Counted from the first letter of the stretch, positions 1-11,299 are shown. The stretch is 64,000 bases of DNA from Muscardinus avellanarius (GCA_963383645.1 OY726574.1:61570894-61634893); one strand, 5' to 3'. Numbers and translations: made by a program. Notes: a model not told the origin generated them from the letters alone.

Positions 1-944
1 GGAACACATCTGGGAATTTGCAAAATGCACAAGTAATCAAACCGCAAGACAAGAAAGCTTTTCCTAAGTGATAAGATAAATACTAAAAGAAAAAGGAGAA
101 ATGGAAGAGAACATCTGTTTGCTTTACTGGGTTTTGCAAAGTATTACGTGTTCAAAAATATTGTCATTGTGTGAGTTCCAAAAATCTATTCTTTCAATTG
201 ATTTGATTTTTCCGGGACCCACGTTCATTGGTGTTGAAAATCCAGGCGTATTTCACTTGCCCACTCCGCTGAGTGAGGTGACCGTGTGGACTTCAGCACA
301 CACTCAGCCTGGCTAAGCCGACCCGTGGAGTTGCGCTCAACCCTCGGTGTAAACGAGTGCTGTCTCTTTATTGATAAGCACATCAGCTCTTTCACTAAAG
401 TTACTGAGATCCCAAGATGGCCAGCAAGAGCACAAACTCCATCATTCTGGCCAGTGAACAAACACCTAGAATAGAATTTCGATGTCTGTGCGTGGATTTC
501 ATTTTTGTCTTTATTAAGACAGAGCAAAGCCTATTTTCCTTTATTCAGTTAGGACCAGCTCATTTCTTTTCTCTCATCTGCACTGTTCATTATATGTAGA
601 CACAGTCCAACAGAGAAAATCCTTATAATTTGGCATTTGGAAAGCAACCCCAAGTGAAATATTAATTTTACATAAACTACTATACTTTTCATACTTACCC
701 TAATAAAAATGCTCTATGATTTTGCTCTTGTGTATAAACACACATGCACACCCACTGTCTACTGTATGCAGAATGCCTCACTGATGATGTTTTTATCTTC
801 TAAAACTCTACAACCTTGGACCTCTTTGCTTCTGCAAGCAACACCGTGGGGGGCTTGTGAGCAGTAAATGAGCGAATATAGCTTGAAACACCCCAAGCCA
901 TGCTTGGTACCCACTTGATGTGATGTGACAATGTTAGGATCTTC
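1..944. other. AT-rich intronic sequence, nothing recognised
   Basis: Unique-looking sequence with only short open frames on both strands. No repeat family, exon or motif could be assigned. Confidence 0.5.
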
Positions 945-1515
945 ATCTTGATTTTTTAAATAATTTTTTATGGGTGCATTGTAGTCATACATTTAAATGG
1001 GATAAAAAAAACTTGTAGAAGTATACATGCATATATCACCCAATCAGCCCCTACCCAATTCCTAACCCCTTCCCTCCCCTTCTCTCCTACCCGTGCTTGG
1101 CTTCCTGATTGACTTAGATATGTTTAAGTCCATCATGTGCTTTAAAGAGTTTCCCTTATCCTCCCTCTTATCCCCTCAGGTATTTCACCTTCACTGCTCC
1201 TCTACAGGGTCCCTTCTTCATCTAGAGTTCCTCCTGTTATCCATTTATCCCTAGTATTTTGCACATTAAGAAAAGCATCTGATTTCTTATTTTTGTGACA
1301 TTTCACTGTAAGTGGCATAATTTTGTTTTCCAATGAAAACCAAAATACAAGACTAATGCATGAACAACCATGTTCATAGCTTCACGGTTCACCACTGCCA
1401 AACTGTGAACCAGCCAAGATGTCCTTCAACGTATGAGTGAAATTCAAAGCTATGGGACACGTGCACAATGGAGCTTTGCCCAGCCATAAGCGAGAACAAA
1501 ATTCATGTTGGTTTT
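945..1515 (-). mobile_element. LINE-1 3' end with an inverted 5' segment
   Basis: 945-1320 reads as an L1 3' untranslated end on the minus strand; the same family appears in sense near 61680-62015 (shared GAAATCAGATGCTTTTC and the AACTCTAGATGAA block). 1345-1515 reads as the L1 segment normally just upstream (blocks resembling CATAGC, ACCAGCCAAGATGTCCTTCAA, CACAATGGAG, CAGCCATAAG) but on the plus strand. That order fits a twin-priming inversion. Confidence 0.6.
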
Positions 1516-1660
1516 GATCTTGATCCTGTGGCGGCTCCCAGGACACACCTCCGGTGGCTGCTGCCGCTGCTCCTCACGAGCCTAGCCGTGGTATCTATGT
1601 CTTTTCTTATGTCTCATTTCATTAAAATCTGATACGAGAAATTTTACTTCACATGGAAAC

Positions 1661-1720
1661 CACGTTGCTCATTGCACACACCACTTGCAATCTCTTGGTG
1701 CTCCGGGTTTATAATGGAAA
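1661..1720 (+). repeat. Left arm of a 60-bp inverted repeat
   Basis: Nearly identical to the reverse complement of 2626-2683, apart from a 2-bp indel and a few substitutions. Shared core: CACTTGCAATC, CTTGGTGCTCCGGG, TTTATAATGGAAA. Confidence 0.8.
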
Positions 1721-1790
1721 CTAGAAATTACTCTTGTGGCATGAAAGGAAGGAAGTCTTGTACATTTTAACTGCTGATTTTTATTAAAAA

Positions 1791-1828
1791 TACAGAGAGA
1801 GAGAGAGAGAGAAAGAAAAAAAGAAATA
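1791..1828. repeat. (GA)n / GAAA purine microsatellite
   Basis: About 25 bp of alternating GA followed by A-rich purines. Confidence 0.85.
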
Positions 1829-2625
1829 GAGACTGTAGTGACTAATCAAAGCAGTTATTGGTAGTAACACCGCTTCAAATCTCTTTAAAGGGAATACTGA
1901 AATTCTAGAAATTGAAAAATGAGCTCAGTAAGGCTTATAATTTATTGGGAATATCTGATCGTATGAACATATTTCAGTCCCGGCTTTCGTGAGCAGTGAA
2001 CGTGTGTGGCTTTATCAATCCGTCTTGTTCAGAAGAGCGGCTGGGCCTCTCTGCTTTGCTTCTCCCCACCGTCCTCGTCCTGCGTCTCCCTCACCCTTGC
2101 AGGGGCCCTGCGCTGGCCACTTGGGAGGCAATGGCCGTGTGTTTTGGGACACGTGTGCAGGCGCGCTGGATGGACGCAGCTGTCTTTGTTCACTGAGATT
2201 GGCGCGTGAAATGCGCCTCTCGGCCTCCAAAGGAATCCTGGCCATCTGCTTTGCAGATGGCCGTGGCTTATTCTTAGGGAAGACCCAAGTTTTAATCCCA
2301 CTGTCTCTCAGAATCCTCGCTCTCCTGATGGAACCCATGCTTTTCTCTGGAAGGATGAATGTCTGAGGTCAGAAATACAGATTGCAGGATTGAGCATCTT
2401 TTACGGTGGACGGCACGCGTTACACAGGCTGCCCTGGGAGGGCAGCAGGACAGGGTCCGGTCCTATACCCCCTCATACTGACCACCTGCCTAGGAGCCAT
2501 CCGTCAGGGCAGAGATAAGGAGCAGATGTCAAAGGCATTTCCCACTGGCACTCGAGGAGGTCACAGTTTGCTTACTTCCTCAGTGTGCCCAGACTCTAGA
2601 AATGTGTAGTCTTTTGGACTCTTTT
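1829..2625. other. Intronic sequence between inverted-repeat arms, no gene
   Basis: 1985-2350 is GC-richer and open for about 100 codons in several frames on both strands, as expected of GC-rich noncoding DNA. No domain or splice context was recognised. Confidence 0.45.
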
Positions 2626-2683
2626 TTTCCATTATAAACCCGGAGCACCAAGGGATTGCAAGTGGTGTGCACTGAGCAACGTG
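2626..2683 (-). repeat. Right arm of a 60-bp inverted repeat
   Basis: Reverse-complement partner of 1661-1720, about 905 bp away. The sequence between the arms shows no transposase-like frame. Confidence 0.8.
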
Positions 2684-3080
2684 TTATCTGGGTTATGGAT
2701 GAATCTCCAAATTTCCCACATTGTTTATGCACTCAGGAACTTCTGGGTCTTTCCAAGCAGGCCATTAGTTCCAAGGAGCCTAAGGATGACCTTCTAGAAG
2801 TGCCCCAGAACAGCTGAGAGTCTTGGGAGATGGGATCGTGGAAATTTGGACAAAGACTAAATGGTCTCACAACAGATGCCACTTTCACTTTTTAAGCATA
2901 AAATCCATGTATATACGAAAGTGAAAATCACAGGTTCTTAGAGTCTAGGTCATGTAGGGACAGATAGTGAGAGCCAGCTGGTGTGCTCCTTAGGGTCCTA
3001 GACTTGCAGAGTTAAGAGCAGTCCGGAGGTATTCTCTGCTTTCTACCTGTCAAGATACTTTTTTTAAATCTTATCTTACT

Positions 3081-3285
3081 TTGTGTGTTGGGGGGTGGGT
3101 AGAATTGAATCCAGAGGCATTCGACTTCCAAGCTAAGTCAAACATCCAATTTTTGATTTTTTTTTTGTTTTGTTTTGAAATAAGTTGCTGAGGTTCTGAG
3201 TGGCTACAGCTGTCCTGGAACCTACGATCTTCCTGTCTCAGCATCCCAAGCACTAGGATTAGAAATGCGTGCTCCATGTCTGGCT
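3081..3285 (-). mobile_element. Diverged B1-dID SINE
   Basis: Minus-strand ID half (GAATTGAATCCAGAGGCATT), T-rich linker, then B1 half (CTCAGCATCCCAAG) with many substitutions: an old copy. Confidence 0.75.
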
Positions 3286-4264
3286 TCTGTCAGGGCACTT
3301 CTTGATCCTCCTCTTATTTTTGAGAAAGGGGCAGAGCCTCTACTGGCATCATTCTCTTTAGCAGAGCTTTCCATTAACTAGCTCTTACGAGTATGCACAG
3401 TGTGATTATTTATTAGGAGAACACCAAAAGGATTATTGAATCTGGTTTCACCCAAAGCTATTTTGCTAAGTATCTTGTTACCTTGTTCTTGAGATGCTTT
3501 TGGGTTTTCACGTTTTTAATAAATCAATACTCGGTTCTTCCATCTGGTGCTATAAAAATTGGAGAGTGGTGTTCATTTTTGTTCTATATCATCGTGGCCC
3601 TTTGTATTGTCTTGAGCGGCGTAGACACCAGTTCTTACGCTCTTCAACTTTGCCCACAGAACACGTTATCATCCAGTGTCAACATATTTTCCGCTCAGTA
3701 CAGCTTGGCAAGGGCTCTTTCTGGTCACTCATGCCTACTGACAGGTCTTGGCCTTCGTAACATCCAATGGTGTTAAAGGAAGTTTCTCACTGACAGTTGG
3801 CTAGTATTCGTTCATTTGGCATCCATTGGCCAGCTGTCTATTGAGCACTTTTGCTTCAAGCCATTGCGCAAGGGCTGTGATAAATGCTGCCAGAAAACGT
3901 CCAGGGAGCTCCACAACCCTGTGCCTGGAGGAATCGCAACCAGAGAGCTAGGAGCTTCTTCCCAAGAAGGTGATGCAGGAGCTGAGACTGCTGAGACATA
4001 GGAAAGTTCACTAAGTGCAGCTTATAAAAGTCTGGGATAGATAAGAGATCTAAGGATATGTTAAGCAGTGGGCATCCTAGTTAATACATTTGAAAACGTG
4101 CACCTGAAGTTTGGCGGGCACACAGGAGCATGAATTAGATTTATGAACTTAATGTTGAGAGCAACTCTTTTCTAGGCTAGACATCATGGAAAATGTATGT
4201 AAATGTAATATGAAATGCAAAAAGATCCCAAAGTGATTCTCATAATTTTGTTTCTGAATATCAT
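3286..4264. other. Intronic sequence, nothing recognised
   Basis: No repeat, exon or regulatory motif could be assigned. Short open frames at 3483-3776 carry no recognisable domain. Confidence 0.45.
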
Positions 4265-4440
4265 TCAGTACCTCCAGCCTAATTAAGAGTGCAATAAATG
4301 TTTATTGAATTGAACCGCCTCCTTTTCTTGCCAACAGAAGTAATTATCATCTGAGAACCTTTACAGATAAGAAGCTGAGGGCCTGAGGCCTCTGTTAACC
4401 AGGCAGCTATGTTAGGAACAGGTAGAGTTTTGAATCTGTA
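4265..4440. mobile_element. MIR/L2-like ancient fragments
   Basis: 4285-4312 has the GCAATAAATGTTTATTGAAT ending typical of MIR/L2 3' ends. 4355-4440 resembles the reverse complement of the MIR core (ACAGATAAGAAGCTGAGG). Confidence 0.45.
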
Positions 4441-4469
4441 TTTTCTGTACCTAAATAAAAGTTGTGGAG

Positions 4470-4681
4470 TCAGGCATGGTGGCGCACACTTCTAATCCCA
4501 GCATTCGGAATACTGAGACCAGAGGATCATAGTTTCTGGACAGTCTCAGCTACTTAGTGAGGCCCTTTGCAAAAAGTGAGACCCTGTTCCAAAAATAAAA
4601 AGACTAAAAAATAGGGGTGGGGGTTTAGCTCAGAGGTACAATACCGCTGGGTTCCATCCCCAGTACTGCAAAAAAAAAAAA
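4470..4681 (+). mobile_element. B1-dID SINE, full dimer
   Basis: B1 half starts CAGGCATGGTGGCGCACAC; linker CCAAAAATAAAAAG; ID half ends CCATCCCCAGTACTGC and a 12-A tail. Confidence 0.9.
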
Positions 4682-4705
4682 GTTCATTGCTCTTAAGTCA
4701 ACCAG

Positions 4706-4708
<3 letters not shown>

Positions 4709-4747
<39 letters not shown>

Positions 4748-4868
4748 CTGTCTGTCTGTCTGTCTGTCTGTGTTTGTGTGTGTATCTGTGTGTGTGTATC
4801 TGTGTGTGTGTGTGTGTGTCTGTCTGTCTGTCTCTCTGTGTCTGTGTGTGTGTATGTGTGTGTGTGTA

Positions 4869-4901
<33 letters not shown>

Positions 4902-4902
4902 A
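4709..4902. repeat. Compound (TG)n (TCTG)n microsatellite
   Basis: About 190 bp of TG, TCTG and TATC variants. It produces long Cys/Val or Thr/His frames that are not genes. Confidence 0.95.
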
Positions 4903-4915
4903 AATGTGTAGAGAA

Positions 4916-5118
4916 AGCTGGATGTGGTGGCACATGTCTGTAATACTAGTCATTGGGAGCCTGAGCCATAAGGATGAGGTTTGAGATCAGCCATAGCCAG
5001 ACTCTTAACAAACTAGTGAGATCCTGTTTCAAAAAATTAGTTCTGGGGGATGTAGCTCAGATAAAAAAAACACCTCTGGGTTCAACCCTTAATCCTACAA
5101 AAATAAATGAATAAATAA
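4916..5118 (+). mobile_element. B1-dID SINE, diverged
   Basis: GCTGGATGTGGTGGCACATG through an ID half ending in an AAATAAATGAATAAATAA tail. Confidence 0.85.
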
Positions 5119-6754
5119 TTATAACAGATAAGCCAATTCATTGAAAGAGATTTCTTCACATAAGCTTGAAGGTCACTGTGACCTTGTCGGGCTGCACTTC
5201 TGCCTCTGATCACTTGTCCTTCTTCTAGCCTCGGGGGTCTGCAAGGACACCTCCCACCGCCTCTCCCCTTCCTCTCTGTTCCCAGAGTTAGTCACCACCC
5301 TGGCCCAGGCTTGTCTCTCTCAGGTCTCTGCTCCGTGCTCCACACCCACTGACAGTTTCTCTCCCCTGCTTCATCCCATCTCTTTGCCCTCGGCAGAAAT
5401 TCAGCTCCTCAAACGTCCCAGCATCTGGTGACGTCACACAGCAGCCCCCAAGGCTTCCCTGCCCCTTGAAACCTTGTAAATACGGGCGTTCTCCTTATCC
5501 GAGAGGCCAAGTTCTAAGACCCCAGCGGAAACCTGACATTATGTAGCAAGACGCCCTGTAGATCCGTGTGGTTCTGTTGCATTCATGCCTTTGGTAAAGT
5601 TTATTTTTTAATTAAGCCCAGTGAAAGATTAATAGCAATAACCATAAAATAGAGCGATTATAACAATACACCTCAATAAAAGTACAAGCAGCACTACTTC
5701 TGCCCATGGTGGGTGTTATTAGATCAAATAAAGCTTCCTGGTCACGCACTCTGAAGCACTACAGCCATCAAGTCAACTGATAATGGGACAGTTACTAAGC
5801 GACTAAGGGGTGGGTAGCATATACAGCCTGGACACGCTGGACAAAGTAAAATTCACAACCTGGTTTTGGGGGGGCATTTCATCATACTATTCAGAACAGC
5901 ATGCAACTTGAAGCTTACAAATTGTTATTTCTGAGATTTTTCATTTAATGTTTTCTTACTCCTGGTAAATGGAACCACAGAATGTAAAACTGTAGACACA
6001 GTGGAATTTGTCTACTACTGCCTTTTCTCAGTGCTGAGGGTACTCTGACTCTTCCCTTAATAAAAAGACATCTTTGTTATTTATTTTCTATCTGGTGCTT
6101 CTCTAATGGGCTCATCCTTTTTTCTTTCCTCCTTGGTCCCGTCTCCCCTCCCCAACGCTCACATCTCCACGCTCCCTCTCTCCTCTCCCTGTCTTCTTAC
6201 TTATTCCCACCCTCTCTGTGCTTGACCTGGCTGACTACCTCCTCCAGCTTTCTCTGGCCGCTGCCCTTCTGTGACCTGCCACTTTCCCAGCCCGGCTCAC
6301 CCTAGATGAACCACGTGGGCTAGTGTCTTATCCCTGCAGAGGCCCCAGCCTGAGGGCCAAGGGCAGTCTGCTGGGATTCTCCCTCTGTATTCCCCATCCT
6401 GCTTCTGCGCCAAGCCCTCAATAATTTTGTTTTTATAGCTTATAAAAATGATAAAAGTATAGAAGGTGTTTACCGGGACAAAGCAGGGCTGGATTTGTAT
6501 TTGTGATTAGCCACCAGAGTAGACAAAAAAGAAGTAAGTGGGCCTCCGTGGCTTCCGGATAGAAAGCGGATGGTCTCCCTAGGTGGACGCGGCAGAACCC
6601 GGCCTCCTGCCGTAGCTGGGGACTTTGGTCGGGCCGCAGCTAGCTGGAAGCGCTCAGGGGTGGATCTGAGTTCTCTCCGCATAACTCCGGTTTCATTTAC
6701 AATCATTGAGAAACAGTTCGTACACCTTGATCTCGCAGACGGCACCGTCATGCA
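5119..6754. other. Repeat-poor intronic sequence
   Basis: Contains a pyrimidine-rich block (about 6110-6300). No exon, RNA gene or repeat family recognised. Confidence 0.45.
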
Positions 6755-6870
6755 TTCAGAGAGCACTGGACCTGGACGTTGGGCTTGTGTCTCGCTTTGC
6801 CCCCTGCTTGACCTTGGATCGCCCTGAGAACTCTCTGAGTCTGTCCTTCATTTCTAAAATTGACACCAAA
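6755..6870 (+). mobile_element. MIR fragment
   Basis: Order of blocks matches the MIR core: GAGCACTGGACCTGGA, CTTGACCTTGGATC, CTCTCTGAGTCTGTCC, TTTCTAAAATTG. Confidence 0.6.
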
Positions 6871-7199
6871 CAAGTGTCTTGCTTGCAGCATCACCTCGCC
6901 AGGAGGGCAGGGATGGTGTAAGTCACCACAAGCTGAAGGGGTGAGACTGAATCTGCATGACCAGATTGCCCACCGTTCTTTCTTCTCTGTTTGCTGGAAT
7001 ATGCTGAAAAGTTATCATCATTACTGCGCCTCAACTTCTGTAGATATTAATATTGCTTCTTTACTCTGTAAAATCATCAAAGTTGTAGGAGACTTGCTTC
7101 TGTCGAAATACCCAGCAACGAGAGAAACATTGTCAGTGGGAATAGTTACAGACCACAGGTCTTCACAAGGAAAGAAGGTGCAAAAGTGGCTAGAATGAT

Positions 7200-7245
7200 G
7201 GGAATGGGGGAGGGCAGCAGACAGACAGACAGACAGACAGAGGGA
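7200..7245. repeat. (GACA)n microsatellite
   Basis: Six to seven ACAG units starting about 7215. Confidence 0.85.
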
Positions 7246-7319
7246 AACTGCAACATGAAGAACAATCACTCTGGGTTTCAATCGTGCATCACTTTTGTTG
7301 CCTGCAATATTGAACACTT

Positions 7320-7430
7320 TGTGTAACTTTTCTGAGACTCATTCCCTTAATCAAAGGTAAAAATAATATCTACCTAAAGGGCATCTGGAGAACTAAGGCC
7401 ACATACAAAGCCTTAACACAGCTGGAGTCT
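7320..7430 (+). mobile_element. MIR fragment
   Basis: GTAACTTTTCTGAGACTCA followed by GTAAAAATAATATCTACC, as in the MIR core and 3' half. Confidence 0.55.
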
Positions 7431-7619
7431 GTTCATGTGGGAAGCTTTCTTAGAAGAGATGCTGTCCTGGTCAGTCATGATGGAAGTCACGTGTAGATGA
7501 CACAGTAGTCCCTTTATACCGCTCACATCCTGGGATACTTTCTGGGTCCTAGTATAATACTCCTGAACCTAACGTATGTATTGAGCAGCTTTTGCTAGAG
7601 AAGTAATAATTGCAATAAT

Positions 7620-8140
7620 AAAAAATGAGTGAAACCTACACTGAGATTCTACCTAAATCCAGTTAGAATAGCAATCATTAAGAAGGCAATAATACGTTCT
7701 GGTGGGGATTTGAGGACTAGGAACTTGTATGCACTGTTGGTGGGACTGCAGATTGGGACGGCCACTATGAAGGTTCCTCAAAAGACAGAGAATGGAACCA
7801 ACTTATGACCCAGCTCTACCACTTTTCGGTAGCTGCCCAAAAGAATTAGTGAGAATGCTGTAAACACCCGTGTTTATAGCAGCACAGGTCACCGTCGCCA
7901 ATTATGGAACCAACCGAGGTGTCCATCAAAAGACAAATAGACAATGAAAATTCGGTCTATGCACACAGTGAAATTTTACTCAGCCAGAAAGAAGAACACA
8001 GTGATGTCGTTCGCAGGAAACTAGGTGGAACTAGAAAATAGCAGCTAAGCTAGAGAGTCAAGGGTTGTACATCTCCTCTCATGTAGAAGCTAAAAGAAAA
8101 ATAAGGAGAAAAGGGGCTTTAGACAGGTGAGGAGAGACCA
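7620..8140 (+). mobile_element. LINE-1 3' UTR fragment
   Basis: Carries L1 3' landmarks in order: CACTGTTGGTGGGACTGCA, GACCCAGCTCTACCACTTTT, GTGTTTATAGCAGCACAGG, AACCAACCGAGGTGTCCATC, CTCAGCCAGAAAGAAGAACA. No reading frame of useful length remains. Confidence 0.85.
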
Positions 8141-8720
8141 CCTGGGTAGTGGAAGGAGATGTGGAGAGGGAGCTGGGAGCAGGTAAAGATGAGCAGGTGA
8201 AGGAAAGGACACTGTGTTCACTAGTGGAGGTATCACCCTGCTCATGCACACGGGGAGACGGAGATCAGGCCGGATCTGAACGAAGACACACCAAGGCCTG
8301 TGTTTATGTATGTTTAAACCTCACTACAATTTATAATTACAGTGTAGCAGTAAAACTGTTTTTACGAATTTGTCATAATCCTCACCGGGAGAGAGGGTAC
8401 TGTGTCCCGGGCCTCTGGGTGCTCCTTCATGACAGGATGGTTCACTGCACAGGGCAGTCTTCCTCCTCACAGGCCGCCAGCCACGCGGCCGTGATGAAAC
8501 GGGTTCAGGGAGGTTAACAGGCATGTCCACTCACACCCCGAAGCCAGCATTGTGAGTCCCCTGCACCCCGTGCTGAGCTCCACAGGACTCCCCGCCGCCT
8601 CCCGGGCAGGCTCCTCTCTCCTCTGGGTCTCTGCTGTCCCTCAGTCAGGAAACAGCGTTGCTGTCTCTTTGGAATCAACATGGTCACATCTTCCTTTGTA
8701 CACAAGGAATATTCTGCAAA
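8141..8720. other. Intronic sequence after an L1, no gene
   Basis: The first part may continue the L1 3' end. A 122-codon plus frame (8149-8517) spans the L1 boundary and has no recognisable domain. Confidence 0.4.
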
Positions 8721-8730
8721 TCAATAGCCT

Positions 8731-8800
8731 TTCTTTTTCTTCTTCTTTTTCTTTTTCTTTTTCTTTTTCTTTTTCGTTTTCTTTTTCTTTTTTTTTTTTT
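8731..8800. repeat. (CTTTTT)n hexamer repeat
   Basis: About eleven pyrimidine units forming the expanded tail (complement of A-rich) of the adjacent minus-strand SINE. Confidence 0.9.
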
Positions 8801-9142
8801 ACTGGGGATGGAACCCAGGGACATTCTACCTCCAAGCTACAACCCTAGCCCTATTTTTTTATTCTTTATTTTGAAACAGGGTCTCACTGAGTTGCAAAGG
8901 GCCTCACTAAGTAGCTGAGGCTGGCCGTGAACCACGATCCTCCTGTCTCAGCCTCTTGAATGCTGGGATTACAAGTGTGTGCCACCATGCCCAACTTCTT
9001 AATTTATTTTTTTGAAACAAGGTCTTGCTAGGTAGCTGAGGGTCCTGCTAAGTTGCCGAAGATGGCCTCAACCTGTGATCCTTCTGTCTCAGCCTCGCAA
9101 GTACTGAGATTACAAGCGTGCACCACCGCCACCATGCCCGGT
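8801..9142 (-). mobile_element. Trimeric SINE: ID + B1 + B1
   Basis: On the minus strand the unit is B1 (about 9142-9000), B1 (about 8997-8875) and ID (about 8855-8801). Near-identical 16-bp flanks at 8721-8737 and 9143-9158 (TCAATA, then CCTTTCTTT, one difference between) bracket the whole trimer and its tail, so it appears to have inserted as one unit. Confidence 0.8.
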
Positions 9143-9220
9143 TCAATACCCTTTCTTTACTCTCTTTTCTAACATTAAGAAAATATATTGTACCTTTGTT
9201 TTTATTTATTTACCTATTTA

Positions 9221-9394
9221 TTAGTACTGGGAATTGAACCCAGGGCCTTCTATCTTCCAGTTACATCCCCACCCCTTTTTATTTTTTATTTTGAAACCGA
9301 GTCTTGCTAAGTTGCTGAGGCGAGCCTCGAACTGGTGACCCTCCTGTCTCAGACTCCCAAGTACTGGGTTTATAGGCTTTGCCACCAGGCCCCG
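9221..9394 (-). mobile_element. B1-dID SINE
   Basis: GTACTGGGAATTGAACCCAG, then T-rich linker and B1 half ending CACCAGGCCCCG. Confidence 0.88.
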
Positions 9395-9955
9395 ATTATA
9401 CCTTTATTATTAGGCTACGGTCAGTGGACACTTGGGGTTTATCCAAATTACTTAATGCTTAGAACCAGTGTCGCCACCATCTTCTTCATGATTTCTTCAT
9501 TTTATTTTTAATTGTGGGGTCAGGCCGACCTCCATCGCAAGTTGGTGTTGCCACGTAACTTTGAGAACTTAGGGTGAGCAAAATTGTGTTAGTAGTTCGG
9601 ATCATTTTGATCAAATTGATTAGACCTTTGTTACTGGTCTAGACTTTTACATTTGACCAGTTTTAATTGTCTCCGGAGATTCAACAAAGGAAGCAGAGCA
9701 CGGGTTCTTTTGAGATGCTTTTTTTTTTTTTAGCTGTTTCTTTTTAGTTATGAAGAAAGGTACACCTTAGGACCATCTGAAGCCATTTGAGCTGAACTCT
9801 CTTTTGTTCCAGTTCTGAACCTTGCAAAAAGCGTCCACCCCTTGCCACGCTTGCTTCCGACGAGCTTGACGTCCAACCTAATCGAGTTCCTTTCCCCACT
9901 GAGGGGCGCATCGTCACAAAGACCCAGATGCCACTCCGTGGTAACACTTCCGTCT
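9395..9955. other. Intronic sequence, nothing recognised
   Basis: Unique-looking sequence with a T12 run near 9719. No exon or repeat assigned. Confidence 0.45.
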
Positions 9956-10016
9956 TATATCTGGCATTAGCTTTATTCTGACATTTATTTATATCTGGCA
10001 TTAGCTTTATTCTGAC
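9956..10016. repeat. Two-copy tandem duplication, 34-bp period
   Basis: A 27-bp unit starting TATATCTGGCATTAG occurs identically at 9956-9982 and 9990-10016, separated by 7 bp. Confidence 0.95.
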
Positions 10017-10401
10017 TTACGATGGCTGGGTTAGCCTGGTGTGCTAACCCCAAAGTGCTGAATCCCCTCCCATCCCCTCCACCCTTTCCCACCTGCCTTC
10101 TGGTAAGTTTTATTGTATTAAAAAATAACGCTCGGATTTCTTTACTGCCAGGAGACAAAGATCATTTTTATTAATGTTGCTTTTTGGATGACAGTGTCAT
10201 CTCTGAATTTTCATTTTGGAGACAAAATCTGCTCTTCTTCAACTTTGCTATAAAAATGGCAGGAGAAAGGTAATAATAATAGAGGGGCGGTATTAGAGCA
10301 TTTCTATTAGGAAACTTAATTTAACTTTCCCGCAGACTCCATTTCAAACTTGCTTTTGTGCATAAAAATAGGCTGTCCCACCCCCTTCCTAATTTTTTTT
10401 T

Positions 10402-10576
10402 TGTACTCAGAATTGAACTTAGGGGTGTTCTTCTGGATCCTCAGCCAAATTTTATTTATTTTATTTTGAAACAGGGTCTGGTTAAGTTACTGAAGGTCTC
10501 ACTATGTTGCTGAGGCTGGCCTCACGCCAGCAATCCTCTTGTCTCGGCCTCCCAAGTATACCACTGTGCACGGCTC
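10402..10576 (-). mobile_element. B1-dID SINE, diverged
   Basis: GTACTCAGAATTGAAC, linker TTATTTTATTTTGAAACAGG, B1 half ending with a shortened CCCAAGTATACCACTGTGC. Confidence 0.8.
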
Positions 10577-10940
10577 CCTCTCCTATTTTAAGGACTACCT
10601 TTTCTTTCTCACAGTCTCCTCTGATCTATATTAGATCAGAGATGCAATATTATTACCAATCTTATTCCTGGGCAGGTCCGCTGGGGAGCAGGCTCCCACC
10701 AACAGAAGAAGGCTGGATGAGAGACAGCCTGGAAGCCTGGGATGGCCCTTCAGCCAAGTCACACCCCCCAAAAAATAAAAATCAGTGAAACACTCATAGA
10801 ATAACTTGAGTTGACCTTAATGATTAAAATGGACATGCAATAAAATACTAAAATTGGAGAATTATAATCATGGCTCTTGTAACCTGAGAAAGGTATAGAG
10901 GTAGAAAGTGTAGATACAACATTGCCAGACAGCAGATGAG

Positions 10941-11135
10941 ATAGAGAGAGGGAGAGAGGGAGGGAGGGAGGGAGGGAGAAGAAGAAGAAGAAGAAGAAGA
11001 AGAAGAAGAAGAAGAAGAAGAAGAAGAAGAAGAAGAAGAAGAAGAAGAGGAGGAGGAGGAGGAGGAGGAGGAGGAGGAGGAGGAGGAGGAGGAGGAGGAG
11101 GAGGAGGAGGAGGAGGAGGAGGAGGAGGAGGAGGA
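10941..11135. repeat. Long polypurine tract (GGGA)n (GAA)n (GGA)n
   Basis: GAGAGGGAGG block, then about 24 GAA units (about 10977-11047), then about 29 GGA units to 11134, with no pyrimidine on the plus (transcribed-sense) strand from about 10945 on. Produces Pro/Leu frames on the complement that are not genes. Confidence 0.97.
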
Positions 11136-11299
11136 TTATGGGGCCCCAAGACTGTGCATATATGTAAGCCTATCACCTCCACCCCTCACCCCTGTGTTTA
11201 TCTTCATCTTAGGCAGCCTGGAGTTTCAGGAGCCAAGACCACTAATTTGCTTTGCATCCTATATAGGGTTGGGCTGCCAGGAATTAATTAAGAAAAATG

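Noticed and set aside
4625..4943. Cys/Val- and Thr/His-rich frames
   Set aside because: Direct translations of the TG/CA microsatellite.
9895..9912. CTCF-like CCACTGAGGGGCGC
   Set aside because: Core positions 6-7 depart from the consensus, unlike the site at 33963.
10868..11182. Poly-Pro/poly-Leu minus-strand frame
   Set aside because: Translation of the GAA/GGA repeat only.
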